Shown here: positions 36,481 to 48,300 of the stretch, in pieces | How positions within the stretch are numbered: the stretch's first letter is position 1 | Layout of the letters: every line of letters starts with the position of its first letter | Made by a program: the position numbers and the translations under genes | The notes under the pieces: model-generated | What the model was told of the DNA's origin: nothing | Seen by the model: the letters and a program-made list of their open reading frames with translations, nothing else | The model's database searches: none | Assembly: GCA_008933995.1 (NCBI GenBank) | Contig: WARS01000052.1 | Location: 5,270,001-5,334,000, forward strand | DNA length: 64,000 nt | Source: Datnioides undecimradiatus | Lineage: Eukaryota; Chordata; Actinopteri; Lobotiformes; Datnioididae | Direction: 5' to 3'

Positions 36481-36520
36481 GAAAGCATGAAACTATGAGG
36501 TAATTGTGCTGTAAAAGGCT

Positions 36521-36581
36521 GTATCTGCGGCAACATTTTGGCATAATACAATTTATTATGCCAGAATGTCGCCACGGATAC
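36521..36581 (+). other. 61-nt imperfect hairpin, microRNA-precursor-like or MITE-like
   Basis: Two 28-nt arms (36521-36548 and 36554-36581) are reverse complements at 24 of 28 positions around a 5-nt loop. Read as plus-strand RNA, two of the four differences become G:U pairs and two are A/C mismatches. Complementarity stops at both ends. The short loop is unusual for an animal pre-miRNA. Confidence 0.6.
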
Positions 36582-36749
36582 TGCAAAAATACATCATGTG
36601 TACATGTTGTGTGCATAACATGATTTAAAAAAAGATGAACAAACTGAATTTAGTTGGATATAAACCCTGAATGGACATTAATTAATAATATTGTTTAGAA
36701 TAAGTGTTTGTTTGTTTTGAGGTTATTTTTTTTGTAATTGAGGAAATAA

Positions 36750-36769
36750 TTATATATATATATATATAT
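36750..36769. repeat. (TA)10 microsatellite
   Basis: Simple TA run in the acvr2b-crygn interval. Confidence 0.92.
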
Positions 36770-37474
36770 TTTCTAAATGTATTTGCGTTATTGCTGTTGA
36801 AAGCCCCAGTTGTGATAAGATCGAAAAAGCCCGAGGTGAGCGTCACGACTTCACAGTAAAGTAGATAAATGACACTAGATGGTAGCAGAGCTCCCTGGAG
36901 CAGGTGCAGACACTCCAACCTGTGCAATATCTCTCTTCCACTCTTGATTTATACACTGTATATGCAGGGAGGAGGACACACAGTTTCTATTGTACACTGC
37001 TGACTCCCAAACGTTCATTCGTGTGAGGTAATGTGTTTGCTAAAAGGCTGAGCGGCTGCTTTCTTGTGTCTTTGTTTAAATTAGAGCATTTTTTAAATCA
37101 AAATTATTTATGTTCCCTCCTGGACAAGTACAATTCCCATTTATCTATCTATTAATCTGTTCACTGTGGTATCTAATGTAACCTGCTAATGGACCCATTA
37201 ATATAAGGAAAGGCAAAGCACTTAAAGGTACTGGAGTTGTGGCGCAGCCCATAATAGAAAGCAATTACCTGAATCATAGCCTGAAGTGATTTTTACACTG
37301 AAATGTGATGGTTAAGTTTCACACTGAGAGAGCATGGAGGGACAAAAAAATGGCAATAAGAGTGAAGATTGTAGATTGTGATTGTATGATCACTACTTTA
37401 TTTAAGCCTTTGAATAATTCAGTACAAAAATAAAAAAAAAAAACAACAAGCAAAGTCAAACATTTTCGTCATCT

Positions 37475-37480
37475 TTTATT
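37475..37480 (-). terminator. crygn: crygn polyadenylation signal
   Basis: AATAAA on the minus strand (TTTATT on plus), 110 bp after the crygn stop codon. It is followed by AT-rich sequence, which suits a short 3' UTR. Confidence 0.6.
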
Positions 37481-37589
37481 ATTTTACAGCCCCACAGAGT
37501 CAGCGGGAGATTACTTGACAGTGTGGCGTGTTTTTCCTCAGCGGATGATCTTGTTCCTGCTGTCGTATTGCCATTGACAGTGAGATGGT

Positions 37590-39388
37590 TCAGAAGTAGT
37601 TCGCCACCCTGCGAACAGACTGGATGTTGGGGTTCTCTGCCTGCCACTCCATGTGAGTGCAGTAGTTGCCCCTCTCCACAATGTACATGCGGCCACGGTA
37701 GTTAGGCTCCTCATACAGCACCCAGCTGTTTAGAACAAAATGAATAACTTTAAAATAGAGGTTAAGCATGAAGCGGATAATAATCAATGTGAGCTCGACT
37801 CAGTGTCCAAGCAACCGTTTCTTACTTACCTCTGTTGGTACATACCTTTTAGGTTCTGAGAAACATTTTATTACATAGCTCTTTGTTTATTAGGGGGGTA
37901 TTTTATGTTCTTAATAAAGTGTTGAGAGTGGGGATGACAGGGAATAAAGGGAGTGGGCTTTTGGTCAGTGCCTTGACCACCAAAGCGGCCCACCTCTGAG
38001 ATTTCTTACACTAACCCTAACACAACGTAGGTGAACTGAATTGTGTTTGTTTTGTAATAAATCGAAGAGAGACAATTTCCCAGCTACTCTGGATTGTAGT
38101 GTCTCTACAAAGAAATAGTGACAGTGTGTTTAGTGAATTATCAATAGCAACTGGAAAGAGGTACATTTCTAATTCTGTGACAAACAAAATTAATCTTGAA
38201 TTGTGTTTCTCGCCCTTATTGTGATCGTGCCCAAAATATCACATATAGATTTCCATGTTTCTGCTGTGGTGATACGTACGCTCCATCGCCGTAAACCTTG
38301 ATGGAGTTAACGCAGTTCTTGGTCAGGCCTCGGGCCTGCAGGAATGGACAGTCATCGCACAGCTCCACGCACTGGCCATTGAAGCTGTCTCCCTCGAACA
38401 GCTCCATCCTGTAGTGCTCTCCGTGCTGGGGAGGATAGTGACATGTCCCCTCGCTGAGTCATAGCAACAGTGCTCACCTTCACCTAACACTGCAAACGAC
38501 CAAGGCCTCCTCCGTTATGTGGCAGGGACTGTAATAGGTGTGCAAACACTTACACTGACACACCTATAGAAATCTAAGGTTGAATGTGCACATGGAGGAC
38601 GATATGTATTGTCCACAGATTCAAAGCTTAGGTGAACATAATGTGTCATTTTCTTTCATCTGATGGCGTCATAATGTGGTTTTCTTCCAGCTGATTGATC
38701 CCTGTGTGCTGCAAGGCTAAGTCTTGTATTATTATGAAGTTATTTAATTTAATTCGACTTTGATTTTTCTGAAAAACCCATGTGCTCAAATGAGGCCATA
38801 CGAATGCCAACCAAATATTTGTCTGTCCCTGGGGTCTCTTATACACACACACACACACACACACTTACCATCCTGATTGGCCTGCAGGAACCCATGTGAT
38901 CGTTATGGGCATTCCAACGCTGGAATTCGGGGTACTCTCCATGCTCCAGTATGTACTGTTGGCCCTTGAAGTCTGGATGGTCGTAGCAGATGAAGGCCCC
39001 GCTTTCCACACGGACAGAGTTGACTCTGTTCATGAAGCCACGGTCCTGGAAGTTGTCACAGTCGCCGCAGATCTCCAGCTTCCTCCCAGTGAAACATTTT
39101 CCCTCATAGAACACGATCTGTTTTTTTTGTTTGTTTGTTTAACAGGGAATAAAATATTTAATTTCCTGACAGACACTCATCCTGAAAATGTCTCAACAGC
39201 ACTTTGAGTGAGATATTCAGTAAGGTATAAAGTGCCATTCAGCACTAAAGCAATATCTCTCTAAGTTGGACAGGAGTTCTACAGTATGTGTGATTACCAT
39301 TTGTTTTGTGACACACATGCATAAGTTTGGGAACGGCTGCATCCCACTCCCTTGTTTTGGTACTCACCTTTCCTGAGTACTGAGACAT
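37590..39388 (-). CDS. crygn: Gamma-N crystallin (complete)
   Basis: Four exons, 39388-39368, 39117-38869, 38425-38280 and 37725-37590, give 183 aa plus TGA; human CRYGN has about 182. Exon 1 encodes MSQYSGK. Exon 2 encodes Greek-key motifs 1 and 2 together (FYEGKCFTGRKLEICGDCDN, RVNSVRVESGAF, QYILEHGEYPEF). Exons 3 and 4 encode motifs 3 and 4 separately (MELFEGDSFNGQ, NSIKVYGDGA; WVLYEEPNYRGRMYIVERG, ending RRVANYF). One exon for the first domain and two for the second is the hybrid gamma/beta gene structure known for this family. The product is a lens structural protein of the vertebrate eye. All junctions are in phase; the exon 3 donor is GTACGT. In human the gene lies beside RHEB, as I recall, and here a Ly6 gene separates the two. 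Confidence 0.95.
38843..38864. repeat. (AC)11 repeat abutting crygn exon 2 donor
   Basis: On the transcribed strand this is a GT run that begins inside the donor sequence GTAAGT, 4 nt after exon 2 ends at 38869. Confidence 0.93.
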
Positions 39389-41009
39389 TTTCCACTGTTT
39401 GCTGTTCCAAACTAGTGACACAGTATAAGAGTGGAAAAATTTGGACACCCAGATATATATGGCCAACAGAGAGTGAGGTGGTATCGCGAGGCTGAGGCAA
39501 CAAAAGCACAACAATGGGGGGTTTAGACATTTTGCCACATGGACAGTTTCCCTTACATGTGCCAGTGCTGATATTGGAGTTTGGCTCTGGAGGGCGAAAC
39601 AATAGAGGGCGAGATTTTGCTTTGATTGGGCTTTGGGAGTGATGTTGGACTGAGTCGGGGGGTTGCAGAGTAATATTTGGGCTGTGTCCAGATGAGGAGG
39701 AAAACAAACAGAGTGGGAGAGTTAAAGTGGAGGTGAAAGGACACGAATGACTGGGTGCAAACAAGAAATCCGTCTCCTGACAAGTTGGGCGAGAAAGTCC
39801 GGAGAATGTTGAAACAATGGGGTGTGGCTCCAGTCCATTTTTTAAGCTTTTTAATCAGGTCCGAGTCATGATGGCAGCTGGCAGGATGAGCACAGGAGCC
39901 TAGATTTCTCACTCCCAAGCAGATTTCCCTCCAGCTCTGCTTTTTTGAATCCCCCTCTGTTGTTGTTTCTCAGATGCTGATCCCCAAAATTGGGTGGAGA
40001 CTCTCAGTCGCAACATCAAAGACCACCAGTTTTAAAACTGGGCAGGTGGAGCAGGATACAAAACAGATAAAACCTGTTTTTCATTAACTCTATGGCCCCG
40101 CCTCACCCCTCTCCATCTACAGTAGCAGTGCTAAAGTGGATTTTTAGAGATTACAAAGTAGAACAGGACTTGGCATATACACTAGAAAGGTAATTCAAAG
40201 CCATACCTGGACAAAAATATTTCTGTCGGTTGTGTGTTGATTCAATAATCAAAATGTAGTTTTGCACATTGTACATAGATTTCAGTCTATTTGGTCACCA
40301 ACTGGAATCTTTGTGAGACTTGTGCTGAAATGGATTCTTGACATTTTTTTGTGGCGCATTCGTAGCTGTATTTTTAGTCAGGCATTCGTGCATTGTGTAT
40401 TCAACCAGAGTTTTACTTTAAAAAAGAGAGAAAATGTTCAGCGAAGGTAATATTTCTTTGGCACAGAGGAGAAATATTTTGATCTTTTGCGAAGCATCTC
40501 TTTGACTGTTGAGGGTATCTGCCCTAAGCGATGGCAGCTGGTGAGAGGGCCTGTCTTTCGATTTCTTGCATTAGGTTTACATTAAGTGCTGGTTCAAGTC
40601 AAATCAGCCCTGTATGCTTTGTACTGAATCAGTGTCAACGACTGGTGCCTATATTGGTTAAACAGCACTGAGCCAAATTTATTACACCTTGTCTTGGTCT
40701 GACGTAGAGCCCCTAAAAGAAACACGCCGTGCCTTTGACTAATATCTTCTTGTCCCTTAAAGGCATAAATCTACAGAAAAATGAAATCCTTATTTGAGTC
40801 TGTGACAAATGCATACGTTAATATTTGCAGAAGTCTCATGAATTAAATACAGTAGTGGACAAAGGGTGGGCACTCTTGCATAATGCAAGAACCTTAGCAT
40901 TGGGTAACTGTAACCCCTGTGCACAGTGTACCCAGGGTGAGTGAGTTGCTAAGTATATAGACTTAACAGAGATACAACACTTAATGGGATGTTACCATGA
41001 CAGGACGGG
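39389..41009. promoter_or_regulatory. Divergent interval between crygn and the Ly6 gene
   Basis: 1.6 kb between two divergently transcribed genes. A TATA-like CATATATATC on the minus strand lies about 65-75 bp upstream of the crygn ATG (about 39452-39462) and could set its start. I see no coding exon in the remainder. Confidence 0.4.
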
Positions 41010-41016
41010 TATAAAA
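41010..41016 (+). promoter_or_regulatory. TATA box of the Ly6 gene
   Basis: A consensus TATAAAA predicts a start near 41040. A short noncoding exon, about 41040-41079, would end at AAG then GTATTG and splice to the acceptor at 41423/41424, 21 nt before the ATG. Confidence 0.6.
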
Positions 41017-41444
41017 AGAGGGAAAGCCGGTGAATACATCTCAGTCATTGGCAGACACCGAGACAGTCAAGTCCCCAAGGTATTGTAAACATGAGGTTTT
41101 TCTTTGCCTCTCTTGTTCGAGTTATTTTTCACTTTGTGTGCTTAACCTTCGATTCTGCCTGAAATATGTCTAATAACAATATAAAGTAATATTAGCCTGA
41201 CATTTTTGCCGTCTATTTCATATCAAATGTCAATATCGCTCTGCACGGAAGAGCACGCATGCTGTTTTTGTTCAGAATTTCTATTATTTATTTCAAATCA
41301 CTGAAAAAAAACAAGATATCCATCCCTAAGAAAAGAACATTATTCAATATGAGAAAGCTGTAGTGTGAAATTTGGAAGTATTGTGCGTACATTCTTAGCA
41401 AATCTGTGCTTTATCTCCCACAGGGTGCAGCGCTGAACAGAACA

Positions 41445-42445
41445 ATGAAGTTGTTGGTCTTGGCTTTAACCATCGCCCTGCTGTTTACAGCTGGTGAGTC
41501 TGTCACTGATTCTCCACTGAATAAACACAACCTCTGCTGCTGTGCAACAGGGACGTCTGCTATCTGTCTCTGTCTGTCTCAGCAGATCTGTCTGAAACAC
41601 AAAGGCAGACTCTACACTTTGCAACACAATATTTAGAGATATATTTATGACATTTAATCAGTTGTACCAATAGAGTATGACACTATGCAGCTTTATGCTA
41701 TATCTCTTTTGTGAGACTAAATCTTACTAAAAAGTTGCAACATATACATTTTCCTAGGAAATGATTCTTTGGAGAACGCATCAGCCAAATGATGATAGAA
41801 TTAATCAGATTCATTTGAGCCTCAGAGAGAAATTTCATTTTTGTTTTTGCTGATTTTTTTCCTCTCAGGTGAAGCCCTGGACTGTCATCGGTGTGTCCCT
41901 AAAAGTGCCGGGCAGAGCTGTGAGCTCACTGTGGAAACATGCAAACCAGGGAAAGATGGGTGTGCTGCTGCCCGGTTCCTCAGAGCACCACGTGAGTTTC
42001 TCAACATGCTCATACTAGAACGGTAGTACCTAAACCACAGCAAAGTACAAGCATTACTTACAAGGACAAGGAGAAATTCGCTGAAGAAAAACATTTGCAT
42101 GCATACAATAACACCAGAATTTTAAGACCAGAGGCATCAAATTCCTGAAGACCTCTTGTGGTTAAACAGTGTCAGGCAAGGTGATTTAAAAGTCTCTCAA
42201 ACACTCTCAAATGTTTGTGAATCGTTTCATGATGTCAGAAAGCACAGATCCTGTGACAGTGTGTGGGTGAAGGGCACCTTTTTTTTGCTAAAAGCCTCTC
42301 TTTTCCTTTTTTAATAACTTTCTTAGATGGCCAATACCAGAAATGCATGTCTCTGGAAGACTGCGAAATGCTGAAGATGAACGCTTTCATCGACATAAAG
42401 TGCTGCAGCGATGACATGTGCAACACTTTTGATAATTTAGTATAA
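41445..42445 (+). CDS. Secreted Ly6/uPAR (three-finger) domain protein
   Basis: Three coding exons, 41445-41493, 41869-41991 and 42327-42445, encode 96 aa with clean GT/AG borders, both introns after codon position 1, as in Ly6-family genes. Residues 1-18 or so form a signal peptide (MKLLVLALTIALLFTAG). The mature part has exactly ten cysteines, beginning LDCHRC and ending KCCSDDMCN, the LU-domain signature with its final Cys-Asn. Only six residues follow that Asn and there is no hydrophobic tail. The product should therefore be secreted (SLURP-like) and not GPI-anchored like CD59 or most Ly6 proteins. Ligand and role cannot be read from the sequence. It sits alone between crygn and rheb, divergent from crygn. 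I cannot name an orthologue with confidence. Confidence 0.85.
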
Positions 42446-42609
42446 AAATCAAATTACAATGTACTGTAGCATCTTTGAGCAATGCACCTAAACCCAATGA
42501 CTTCTGCAGACTGCCGCTGCTTCTGGCGGCTCCCAAGAGCGAACACATGTATGAATTCAAATACATTTTAGAAATACAACATTTGCTCTGTCAAACAACT
42601 CCCCTGACA

Positions 42610-42615
42610 AATAAA
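42610..42615 (+). terminator. Ly6 gene polyadenylation signal
   Basis: AATAAA 165 bp after the stop codon, within 'acaaataaaacaaaa', giving a compact 3' UTR. Confidence 0.6.
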
Positions 42616-42639
42616 ACAAAAGCTGAATGAAAAAGAGCA

Positions 42640-45371
42640 AATGCCTGCTTTCATTCCCATGTCTGAAAATCTTTGGCATGTTCTTATTGCTTCTTGACAG
42701 CCACATCAGTTTGAAACTGTATCTCGCCTGCTATCATTCTTACAAGTGCTGGGAATTACTGGATTCGTGTTCAGACAAGAGTCGAAAAATCTTGTGCGTG
42801 CTTTTATTTTCAGCAGGTTAATTTATTGTAATGGTTTTGTCTCCAACAAGGGGCTTAGGCAACTTACAGCTTCAGAACACTGGTGCTACTGTTTGACACC
42901 TATCAGAGATGGAGAAATGCATATCACACTAACTCAGATCAGGGTTCTGACTTCTGACTTCATGTGCATACCCACCAACAAAACAAAAACATCCCTTGTA
43001 ATTATATGTTAACAGATTCAAACTGCAGTGTGGGACTTGTGTCTCCCACCTCTGGCACTGAGAGCAATTGCGCAAATACTGTCGGCGTGATAATGACCCC
43101 GCTGGCTCCTTCATGTTCCACATTGCTGTAGCCAACTCCATTGCATCCTTCAGCTCTGGTGAACAAATCATTGCTGAATGAAGTAAAATGCATCAGCACT
43201 CTCATCGTTGGATTGCCACACAAGACACAAGTTGTAAACTCTATAAACTATGTTGTGCTTGATTTACCTGGTGGTGACAGGGCATGTTAACTTTGACTGG
43301 AATCTAAATGATGTTTATATATATATCAAAGTCCTGCACATTAGCTTTGATTTTTAGGGTGATGTAGTGTGATCAATATGAGCCAACAAGCTACTGACTG
43401 TCATCAGATTCAAGCTCTAACTGGTGATCTAGCTGAAAATATGACAAATTCTACTGTAATATAAGAAGGCATTTGTGTTCTTGGCGGATACTGTAAAGAC
43501 CTTACTGAGAGAACCAAATCTCCCATTTGTCTACAAACTTAGAACTGATTTAAGAATAAAATATATCAGAACACTTAGAATACAGAAGAACAGCGGTGAG
43601 TTAGCAGAGATCAAAGTTTCAGAAAACACAAGACTTTAATTATCTCAGTTACTTTGTACTGAGCTCTTGAAATGTAAGCTCATTATTAACCCTGCACCTA
43701 CGTCTGACACCCTCCTCCATTATACCATTCTAAACGTATGTATCTGCTGTATTGAATTACCATCTTTTTAACCCGTCTGTCAAGCATTTTGAACTCTCTT
43801 CGAAAGCTGCTGAATAAATTAAGTGCCGAACGCCTCAATCATCGGCCAAAGTAATAATGCACACTCGACACCAGACGTTTTACATAACCACTTTTTGCTT
43901 TAATGATTACAATCAAAAACATTTGTACAACATTTTCAACATTAGAAAATGGATGCAGGTGTTTTTTTTTTTTTTGGCTGACGGTAACCGCTATGAAAAC
44001 AAAACTGAGGAACAGAGAAGTGGGTACTGTGTGGAGATGAAGTAGAAAAAGAGCTGTCTACTGGAGGGGCCAAACAGCTGCTGATGTATCAGAAGAAACG
44101 TCCAGGTGCATGTATCTGTTTTCATAGCGTTTGTATGGCGGACATGACATTTCTCTTATTTCTTATTATTATAACAGAGCAGGGCTTGTAGCCGGTATGG
44201 AAGATGCATAATGAGAAGCTAAGATGCATCAAGCCACTACTATCACAGAGGGATGTACAACAAAGCAAGTTCCACACAAACCTTAGCAATCCAAAACTCT
44301 AATCAGAGATAGTGAGTATCATGACAGTGGTTATCAGCTTTCTCAGTTAACCCAGAGTTTCTTCTTCAGGGTCTGTGCAAGTTCCCATGAAGGGGGACAT
44401 TTGGCGCATTATTTGAGTCAAATTCTTCACAAAATGGAGCGACCCTGTGCCACCTTCCTCACTCAAGAGGTTGGCGTTATTATGGAGAGCTATAAAAATC
44501 ATAAAATCCTTATTACAGCCAAAACCAACACTGTTGCAGCAAAAAAAAAAAAAAAAGCAAAAGAAGAATGTTGGCAGAAAAATGCTAATGAGTAACTTTG
44601 TAAGTTGATATATTTATTTTTCCACTTGATGCTCTCATATGTTGCATTTCATTTCTAATGACAGCACACATTATAAGGCTTTTACACCTTACATTTGATA
44701 CATTTAAACATGATAAAGCAAGTGCCTTTAGGTCTCATGCTCATAATTAAGTATAAACCACATTAGTTTCTGGACAAATCAAAGTGAAAATACCTTTTTT
44801 CATATGAATGTTATTTCTGACAAATTACCAACAGACTAATCGATTTTCTAATCAGTGCTCTGTTACGCATCATGTTGCTCTGCAGTTGTTCAGGTGTGCA
44901 GCGCAGCATAAGTTACAATGACGACCAAGTCATGTCTAGCTTTAGGGTCAACACACCTCACTGAACCGTTAACCTGGGTTCGTAGTACACCCCTCTGGCC
45001 TTGGTTGTAGTTGTCATCATTACTGAGCACAGGAAAACATTTTTTCTGATACACCCAAATGATGTTCTGTGTTTTGCATCAGTGCTGAGCGCAGAGATGG
45101 AGGAGGGGTGGACTGTGGGAAATATAAGACAAGGGAACCACCACTCATCCTTTTTTTTAATCAAACACACAAAGAAAAACAAGGATGACAAAAGGGAATA
45201 GGAAATTAGGAAATACTGATAAATAACAGTGGAATCAGAGCCATAAATAGACAGTATTGGATATTTAGGACCCTGGAGGGGTGGAGTCAGCTGAGGTGGA
45301 GGAGAACTGGCAGCTAGCCTTCAAGTAACGGGATATCCCAGTGCAGTGTCCTGTGTGTTGATTGGGCGGCT
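42640..45371. other. Ly6-rheb convergent interval, including rheb 3' UTR
   Basis: Convergent gene ends. The part adjoining 45371 should be rheb 3' UTR; a candidate minus-strand AATAAA (TTTATT on plus) lies near 44613. I looked for a second Ly6 copy (the KCC....CN exon) and found none. A poly-A run of 15 or so lies near 44541. Confidence 0.45.
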
Positions 45372-48300
45372 CTACATCATGGAGCAGGACGTTTTTCCTG
45401 GCTGCACGCCGCCGTCCATCTTCTCTGCCTCCAGGATCATCCTCCGGAAAACCTCCACGGCTGTCTAAAGGAGGGCGAACAAGACACACACAAACAAACA
45501 CATGTCACATGTCTCAGTCACACCACTTTGAATTTTCCAGCACACTACATCCAGCGGAGCCTCACCGGCTTTGGGTACAACAGAGGTGGCGTTGTTGTCT
45601 GCTAACTTGATTTGAAGCAGATAAACAGACTTCCTGAATACGAAACTTAGTTCTGTTGGGAAACTCACACACCAGATGAAATGGAAACTAGGTTTAAAGA
45701 ATTGATTCCTGCTGCTTGTGCTTCAAGTTTGTTGTTCAGTTTCAGATCATGCTCTCTATGCTTTAATCTTCCCCTCAAGGATAATCAAAGATTAGATAGA
45801 ACATGCTGCATGTTGGACAAACAATTAATCACTGGTAAACATGCACGTGTTGATTTTTATTTTTTTTTGTCCACTTGGGGGCAGTGCAACAATCTGTAAA
45901 CACTCATATACTATCCTTATGTTGTAAAACAAACATGTTAACTAACAGTGGCTTCTTTGCATATTCAAAAACACAGAACAAGATCTGCATTTATTTGGAG
46001 TCACGCTTGACGAATAAAAGTCCATCCTAATATGGATGGAGTTTAGTTTGCTGTCCTAAAGAGCTGGACAACTCTTTATTTAGCAAAACATTCAAACATA
46101 TAGATGTAGTTTGATTTTAAGTTAAAATACCTGACCAGTTTCTCCTGTAAAGCCATGGCAGTGGCATCTGCACTCTAACACCTGTCGCGTGAACCTGCCT
46201 GCACCCACTCACAAGTAACATAGAGGGAGAAAAATCACCAATCCACACGGCTGAAGAAGACCTGAGCTTTCTTTATATAAACTAACCACATTTGCAGAAT
46301 CAGGTCTCAGCTTAGTCTGAAGTTGCTCTTTCACGCACAGCAGGAGATGTTCACATCAGATATTCTCAATTACTGCAAATGACGTTACTCTGTTTGGCTT
46401 AATCGGGAAGTGGCGCCTTTGTAGAGTGTGCAGGGGCGGGAGGACTCAGCTGCTTTTTCTGAATTGTTATCAATACTATTTCAAGGTATCCGCAAGAAGA
46501 AAAGAAGATGAAGCAAACACATTTTGTGCAACATCATCAAGATGCCTGCTCCCTGCCTCAGTCCATCGTTCTGTTATTGTTTGTGTTAGAAAATGATGCT
46601 GCGCAGCTCCCAGAGTTTTCTCTTTTCCCTTTTACATCACATTAAGTCATTTGCTCCATTGTTAAAATAAAAACATTGACTAGCAGCTTTAAATTAAAGC
46701 AGAGGAAGACCAACTTTACATCGTATTTATAGCTCATGCAAACCAATGATATGCAATATCTAGTGAAAGTGAAGTTCACTTTCACTAGATATTGCACTGA
46801 ATGAGCTGTAAAACTTCCCTTTAAGGATTCTAACTCAATATTCTACCAAGCCCTTTGTCAGACAGATTAAATGAAGCCTTTGTGAGAGGCCATTTCATTA
46901 TTGCCGACAACTATTAATTATAGCCTTACTGTGACCTTAGAGCAAGTTTAAATGCCATTTTAATTGTGCGTCTAATCCCTAGATAACACGAAGTTAAACA
47001 TAAACATAAACAGTACTTGGTGCAGAACATGATCCCTTCAGCCTTCGTCCTTACCTGGTTCTCTTTAGCTGAGGACTCCATGAAGGCAGCGTTCCAGGAT
47101 TCGGCTAATGCTTTTCCTTCTTCACAACTGATTACTCTACAGAAAGCACACACGCACAAAGGGATACAAGACCACGTAAATATTTCACAGTAAAGCTGCA
47201 TTGTGGACTTCTTACTAACCCACATGGGTCAGTTGTGATAGATAGATACTGGAGAAGATAGAAGATAGAAGATACTGATTGCTCTTGTAAACTTTGACTG
47301 AGTATTACATATCTGCAGGGCTACACACACACACGCAGACAAGTATAACTACACTTGCTTGGTACAAATGGCTTCCCACCTCTTTTGGGTCATCTGTGAA
47401 ATGAAAATATTAACATCTGCTCTATCTTCCACTTTGTGCGTCCATAAACTGCCAACTGCTGCTCTATGTCCCATCTATATGTACACAAATGTGACCCAGT
47501 GTAGAATTAGGTGTGCATTAGGACATACCGCTCCATATGTAGGTCATTCTTGTTTCCGACGAGCATTATTGGTACTCTGCATTAGAGGGGAAAGAGTCAA
47601 CAGCGCATTGTTATTTATGCATGATGTATTACAAATGTCTTGGAATGCCTTGGACAGTAAAATAAGAAGAAGAGCAAGAAGTACTTACTGAACTTTTCCC
47701 ACCATGTCCAATAGTTTTTCATGGATAACTTGTACAACTTCAAAGCTGGAAGAAATGAGGGCAAAGGTCCTTCTTCAGCTTTCATGAACTGTGCTCACAA
47801 TCGGCTCATTAAACACAACTTATATTAGACATTTGGTCGTTTTTTTTAAAAAAGGGGAAATGAAAGTTTACCTTTTATTAGATGTGACTGAATAGACCAG
47901 AATGTAACCGTTGATATCTATGGAGTAGGTCTGTGGGAAGATGGAGTACTCATCCTGTGAACAGACAGAAATTGCGAGAGAATCTGGTAAGCAAATTTGG
48001 GAATATAGGCCAGTAACTAACTGTGTAAAAACACACAAGGCACTCTAACGACACATTTACATAAACATAATAATAATAATAACAATAATAATCAATAACC
48101 TGGCGAGTCATACCTGGCCTGCTGTGTCCACCAGCTGAAGATGGTACTCTTGTCCATTTATTGTGATCATTTTAGTAAATGCTGGAGTTAAAAGAAAAAT
48201 AGAACTTAATACATAGAAATGATGTGGTATTACAAGCCCTCACGGATTCTGCTCGAGTAAAAGTAGCATCACCACAGGGTAGAAAGTAAACGCATTTTGC

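Larger units (their letters stand above)
35001..37474. other. Intergenic acvr2b-crygn, AT-rich
   Basis: 2.5 kb without a gene. It contains TA microsatellites at about 36449-36480 and 36750-36769 and an imperfect hairpin at 36521-36581. Open frames here are short and composition-driven. Confidence 0.6.

Noticed and set aside
39294-39764. 156-codon open frame on minus
   Set aside because: It overlaps crygn exon 1 and the upstream promoter region in another frame, has low-complexity Pro/Ser composition and no recognisable domain.
42446-45371. A tandem second Ly6 gene
   Set aside because: I looked for a further KCC....CN terminal exon or signal-peptide exon in the interval and found none.
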